Assembly (NCBI GenBank): GCA_020425885.1
Contig: JAGQRA010000819.1
Coordinates: 1 to 8,691 of the forward strand
Length of the DNA stretch: 8,691 bases
Reading direction: 5' to 3'
Source: Planctomycetota bacterium
GTDB lineage: Bacteria; Planctomycetota; UBA1135; UBA2386
Under the pieces are notes generated by a model. It did no database searches. It saw only the letters and a program-made list of their open reading frames with translations, and was not told where the DNA came from. Made by a program: the position numbers and the translations under genes. Every line of letters begins with the position of its first letter. Positions within the stretch are counted from its first letter, which is position 1. This document shows positions 6,844 through 8,691 of the stretch, one piece after another.

Positions 6844-8133
6844 CTACCAGCTACCGATCGTGCCGCGCATCGAGTTCGTCACCGTGATGCCGAGGGTGTT
6901 GGCGGCGGCGTCGAAGGGGAGGCCCTGTTGGTAGAAGTCGAGGCCGAGTAGACCGGCGGCATTGGGGATCGTCAACGACAGGCTCGCGGCGTGGTTCTGA
7001 CCGACCAGGAACGTCGAAGCCTCGGGTGCGGCACGAAGGTAGCAGCCAGGCATGCCGAGCCAATCGAGGTGATTGGGCAACGCCGCGCCACCGAACACCT
7101 GGTCGCTGAAGCCCATGACCAACCCGGCGACATGCGTCGGCAAGCCGGTCAGTGTGACCTGCAGGTTGTCGCCGATCCGTGGCAGGGTCCACGGCGAGGT
7201 CAGCGAGAGGACCGGAGTACCGAGCGTGCCAGGGCAGCCGTCGCCGTGATGGTCATAGTGCGCCGGGTTCACCGGCTCCCAGAACCATGTCTGAGAACGC
7301 ACCGTGTCAAGGAACGTCGCCCGTCGATAGCGGTCGTCGTAGTACGCCTGTGCCCCACCCTGCGGGGAGGCTGTCGGGATCCGCTGCCACTGCCCCGAGC
7401 CAATGCGTTCCCAGGTCTCCCATGCCGTGTTCACGCCCGCCGCCAGAACCTGCCTCTGTCGAGCAGGATCGTAGACTGCGGCATGACCACTTGTCCTCGG
7501 CCCACCGGCCTGGACCTGAAGCCAGCCACTCTGGGAGTCCCATTCCCATGTCTCGGGCAGGAAGCCTGACAGGCCTCCTTGATAGGAGCCGAAGCAGACG
7601 ATCCTGTTTCGAGATTGGTCGTGGATCATGGCCGGAATGACGCCGAGCATCGGCGGGCCCGTTCCTGATGACAGTTGCCCCCACCGAATCCCGTCCCACT
7701 CCCAGAGTTCATTGGCCACCGTCGATCCGTACGGAAAACTCGCCAGCGCAACGACCCGCCTCAGCCCGGCGTGATAGCACATCACTCCGGTAAGACCGCT
7801 TGGCCCGGACTGAGGAATCAAGGCCCAGGAGGCTCCATCCCATTCCCACACTGAGGAGGACAGGTAGGACGTCATGTCCTGCATGACCGTCAGACCTCGC
7901 TGGGCGTCGAACGCCGCTCCGCGAACCTGCCCCGGGTAGACGGCTGTCGGAATCTGCAGCCAAGACTGGCCATCGTGTTCATAGGTGCCGAACCACCATG
8001 CAACAGCGCGACTCCGAGCCTGATCGAAGGCTGCGGTGGCGTGCCCGAATGGGAGTGGGCTGCCCTGACCCCACTGCATCTGAGCAGCCAGCATTGCGGA
8101 CGAACAAGCCGCACACACCAATCCACGGAGCAT
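6844..8133 (-). CDS. Secreted kelch-like six-repeat propeller protein with planctomycete C-terminal module
   Basis: A 429-aa protein from ATG 8133-8131. The start is fixed by a strong Shine-Dalgarno (8139-8147, 5-nt spacing) and by a signal peptide (MLRGLVCAACSSAMLAA/Q, residues 1-17). Residues about 28-287 hold six repeats. Each has a strand pair of the type 'xAxYDxxRxRxV' (near 32, 72, 116, 167, 217 and 261) and ends in a 'W-E-W-D-G-x-x-W' type strand (near 51, 96, 144, 196, 240 and 282). This is the layout of a kelch/galactose-oxidase-like six-bladed propeller, though no copper-ligand set was identified. Residues about 295-429 are the C-terminal module, with 'DGCPG' (298-302), 'PRIGDNLQV' (318-326), 'GMPGC' (360-364), 'LTIPNAAGLLGL' and a terminal 'TIGSW'. 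Cys300 and Cys364 match Cys763 and Cys827 of the 892-aa protein and may pair. Its start overlaps by one base the stop of the fragment upstream (TGATG). GC is lower than in the left part of the window. Confidence 0.85.
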   Translation of the reverse strand: MLRGLVCAACSSAMLAAQMQWGQGSPLPFGHATAAFDQARSRAVAWWFGTYEHDGQSWLQIPTAVYPGQVRGAAFDAQRGLTVMQDMTSYLSSSVWEWDGASWALIPQSGPSGLTGVMCYHAGLRRVVALASFPYGSTVANELWEWDGIRWGQLSSGTGPPMLGVIPAMIHDQSRNRIVCFGSYQGGLSGFLPETWEWDSQSGWLQVQAGGPRTSGHAAVYDPARQRQVLAAGVNTAWETWERIGSGQWQRIPTASPQGGAQAYYDDRYRRATFLDTVRSQTWFWEPVNPAHYDHHGDGCPGTLGTPVLSLTSPWTLPRIGDNLQVTLTGLPTHVAGLVMGFSDQVFGGAALPNHLDWLGMPGCYLRAAPEASTFLVGQNHAASLSLTIPNAAGLLGLDFYQQGLPFDAAANTLGITVTNSMRGTIGSW

Positions 8134-8519
8134 CAGAATCCTCCTCCGACGTGCGCGCGCACGGCGTTCGTATACAGAGGCTGGGGTCCTGACCCCAGCA
8201 CGATGCATTGCCAAGCCAAAGCCGCGGAATGCACGAACACCTGATCCAGCGGTATGGAGGTCGTCCAGCGTGCGTACCCGGATGCGTTGATGCTCTGACT
8301 CGTAGTGTAGAACGGGGCGATGATGTGCTGTATGCAAGGTGCAGCTGGACCGCTCGGAACCGCGTATGGACTCCACGTCCCCCAGGTCAGGATCGCAAAC
8401 GCAGGACCAGGGACCTCCGCCTGGCGAAGCTGGATCTCCAGGCTCCTACCGATCAGAGGTTCGCCGAAGACCCGGAGCAAGGGCTGCATCTGGGCAGGCG
8501 GCGACTGCATCGGTGGCAA
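8133..8519 (-). pseudogene. C-terminal-module fragment lacking an N-terminus
   Basis: This open frame ends with TGA at 8135-8133 and encodes a third, divergent copy of the module at the ends of the two propeller proteins. It has 'VFGEPLIGRSLEIQL' (compare 'PRIGDNLQV'), a Gly-Ser-Pro-rich loop ending in 'AAPC' (compare 'GMPGC'), 'TTSIPLDQVF' (compare 'LTIPNAAGL') and a final 'TNAVRAHVGGGF'. No signal peptide or preceding domain exists. The possible starts are TTG 8519 or ATG 8510, both without a ribosome binding site, and an in-frame TAG lies at 8543-8541. It is therefore most likely the 3' end of a broken gene whose upstream part is in another frame or lost. A short genuine gene translationally coupled to the 429-aa gene is the alternative, as the stop and next start overlap as TGATG and the next gene's Shine-Dalgarno lies in its last codons. 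Coding character is good; the boundary of the gene is uncertain. Confidence 0.5.
8139..8147 (-). promoter_or_regulatory. Strong Shine-Dalgarno that fixes the start at 8133
   Basis: The minus strand reads GGAGGAGGA, then TTCTG, then ATG, an extended anti-16S match with 5-nt spacing. It decides the start of the 429-aa propeller gene against the longer in-frame extension to 8376. It is the only strong ribosome binding site seen in the window; the other complete genes have none. It lies inside the last codons ('GGGF', stop) of the upstream fragment, so translation of the two may be coupled. Confidence 0.75.
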
Positions 8520-8530
8520 CAGCCCGATGA

Positions 8531-8691
8531 CTAGCCCGGACTATTCATCTGGAGGAGCGGCAAGGCCCTGGGCACTGGCAAGGCGAGGGTGAATGTCCCG
8601 TCTGCGAGTGGCTGACTGCGCCTGCACCGACATGGCAGGCGCAGCAGGCTGCGGTTTTTAGCGCGAAGCGTCGGTAGGGGCTGGCTGAGTA
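8531..8691 (-). pseudogene. Partial, degenerate 3' end carrying part of a fourth C-terminal module
   Basis: In the minus-strand frame ending at TAG 8533-8531, the open stretch entering from the window edge ends in 'PLADGTFTLALPVPRALPL' followed by 'LQMNSPG'. The 'ADGTFTLALPVP' piece matches the style of the penultimate strand of the module (compare 'GEVAFGLTLPNVP' and 'HAASLSLTIPNAA'), but the stop comes before the expected closing 'S-x-x-x-x-x-IG' strand. Upstream residues are Arg/Cys-rich and do not look like the rest of the module. The end overlaps by 10 bp the region open in the next fragment's frame. It may be a frameshifted relic or the upstream half of the same broken gene. The short length and window edge limit the call. 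Confidence 0.35.

Noticed and set aside
8134..8376. N-terminal extension of the kelch-like protein to 8376
   Set aside because: The strong Shine-Dalgarno and the signal peptide place the start at 8133; the extension is Arg/His-rich and overlaps the module fragment read in another frame.
1..8691. CRISPR array, tRNA, rRNA, insertion sequence, toxin-antitoxin or defence genes
   Set aside because: No spaced direct repeats, cloverleaf, transposase motif, terminal inverted repeat or defence-type domain was recognised on either strand.

Overview
The window comes from a GC-rich bacterium, most likely a member of the Planctomycetota. This rests on the C-terminal module carried by two exported proteins here (ends of the minus-strand genes at 1385-4063 and 6844-8133). 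The module is a 'PR-IG ... PLPL ... GMPGC ... L-(I/L)PN--GL-G ... (V/T)IG' type tail of about 130 residues, which I associate from memory with large families of secreted planctomycete proteins. Most starts lack a Shine-Dalgarno sequence, which also fits. I could not run a search, so the taxonomy is an inference.

Layout. (a) 1-96: a possible plus-strand 3' end with a Gly/Arg-rich tail. (b) 104-5196: a minus-strand run of four genes with gaps of 26-56 nt, probably one operon. In transcription order these are an exported helical protein of unknown function (358 aa), a large Asp-box beta-propeller lipoprotein (892 aa), a small exported protein with a possible NTF2/SnoaL-like fold (196 aa) and a short alpha/beta hydrolase (203 aa). 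(c) 5197-5287: a 91-bp divergent intergenic region. (d) 5288-6634, plus strand: a sodium:dicarboxylate/amino-acid symporter (DAACS family, GltP-like) with all signature motifs intact. (e) 6627-about 6797, minus strand: the severed C-terminal end of an SGNH/GDSL hydrolase. (f) 6844-8691, minus strand: a visibly less GC-rich stretch holding an exported six-repeat kelch-like propeller protein (429 aa), a C-terminal-module fragment without an N-terminus, and a second module remnant in another frame that runs off the window.

Functionally, the left part looks like a cell-envelope or secreted-protein operon of unknown purpose beside an uptake transporter. The right part looks like a rearranged patch built from secreted propeller proteins and loose copies of the same C-terminal module. 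No tRNA, rRNA, CRISPR array, insertion sequence or clear terminator was seen. I found no complete new multi-gene system. The most interesting elements are the repeated C-terminal module, its frame-broken copies, and the composition break with a truncated gene at about 6790-6850.
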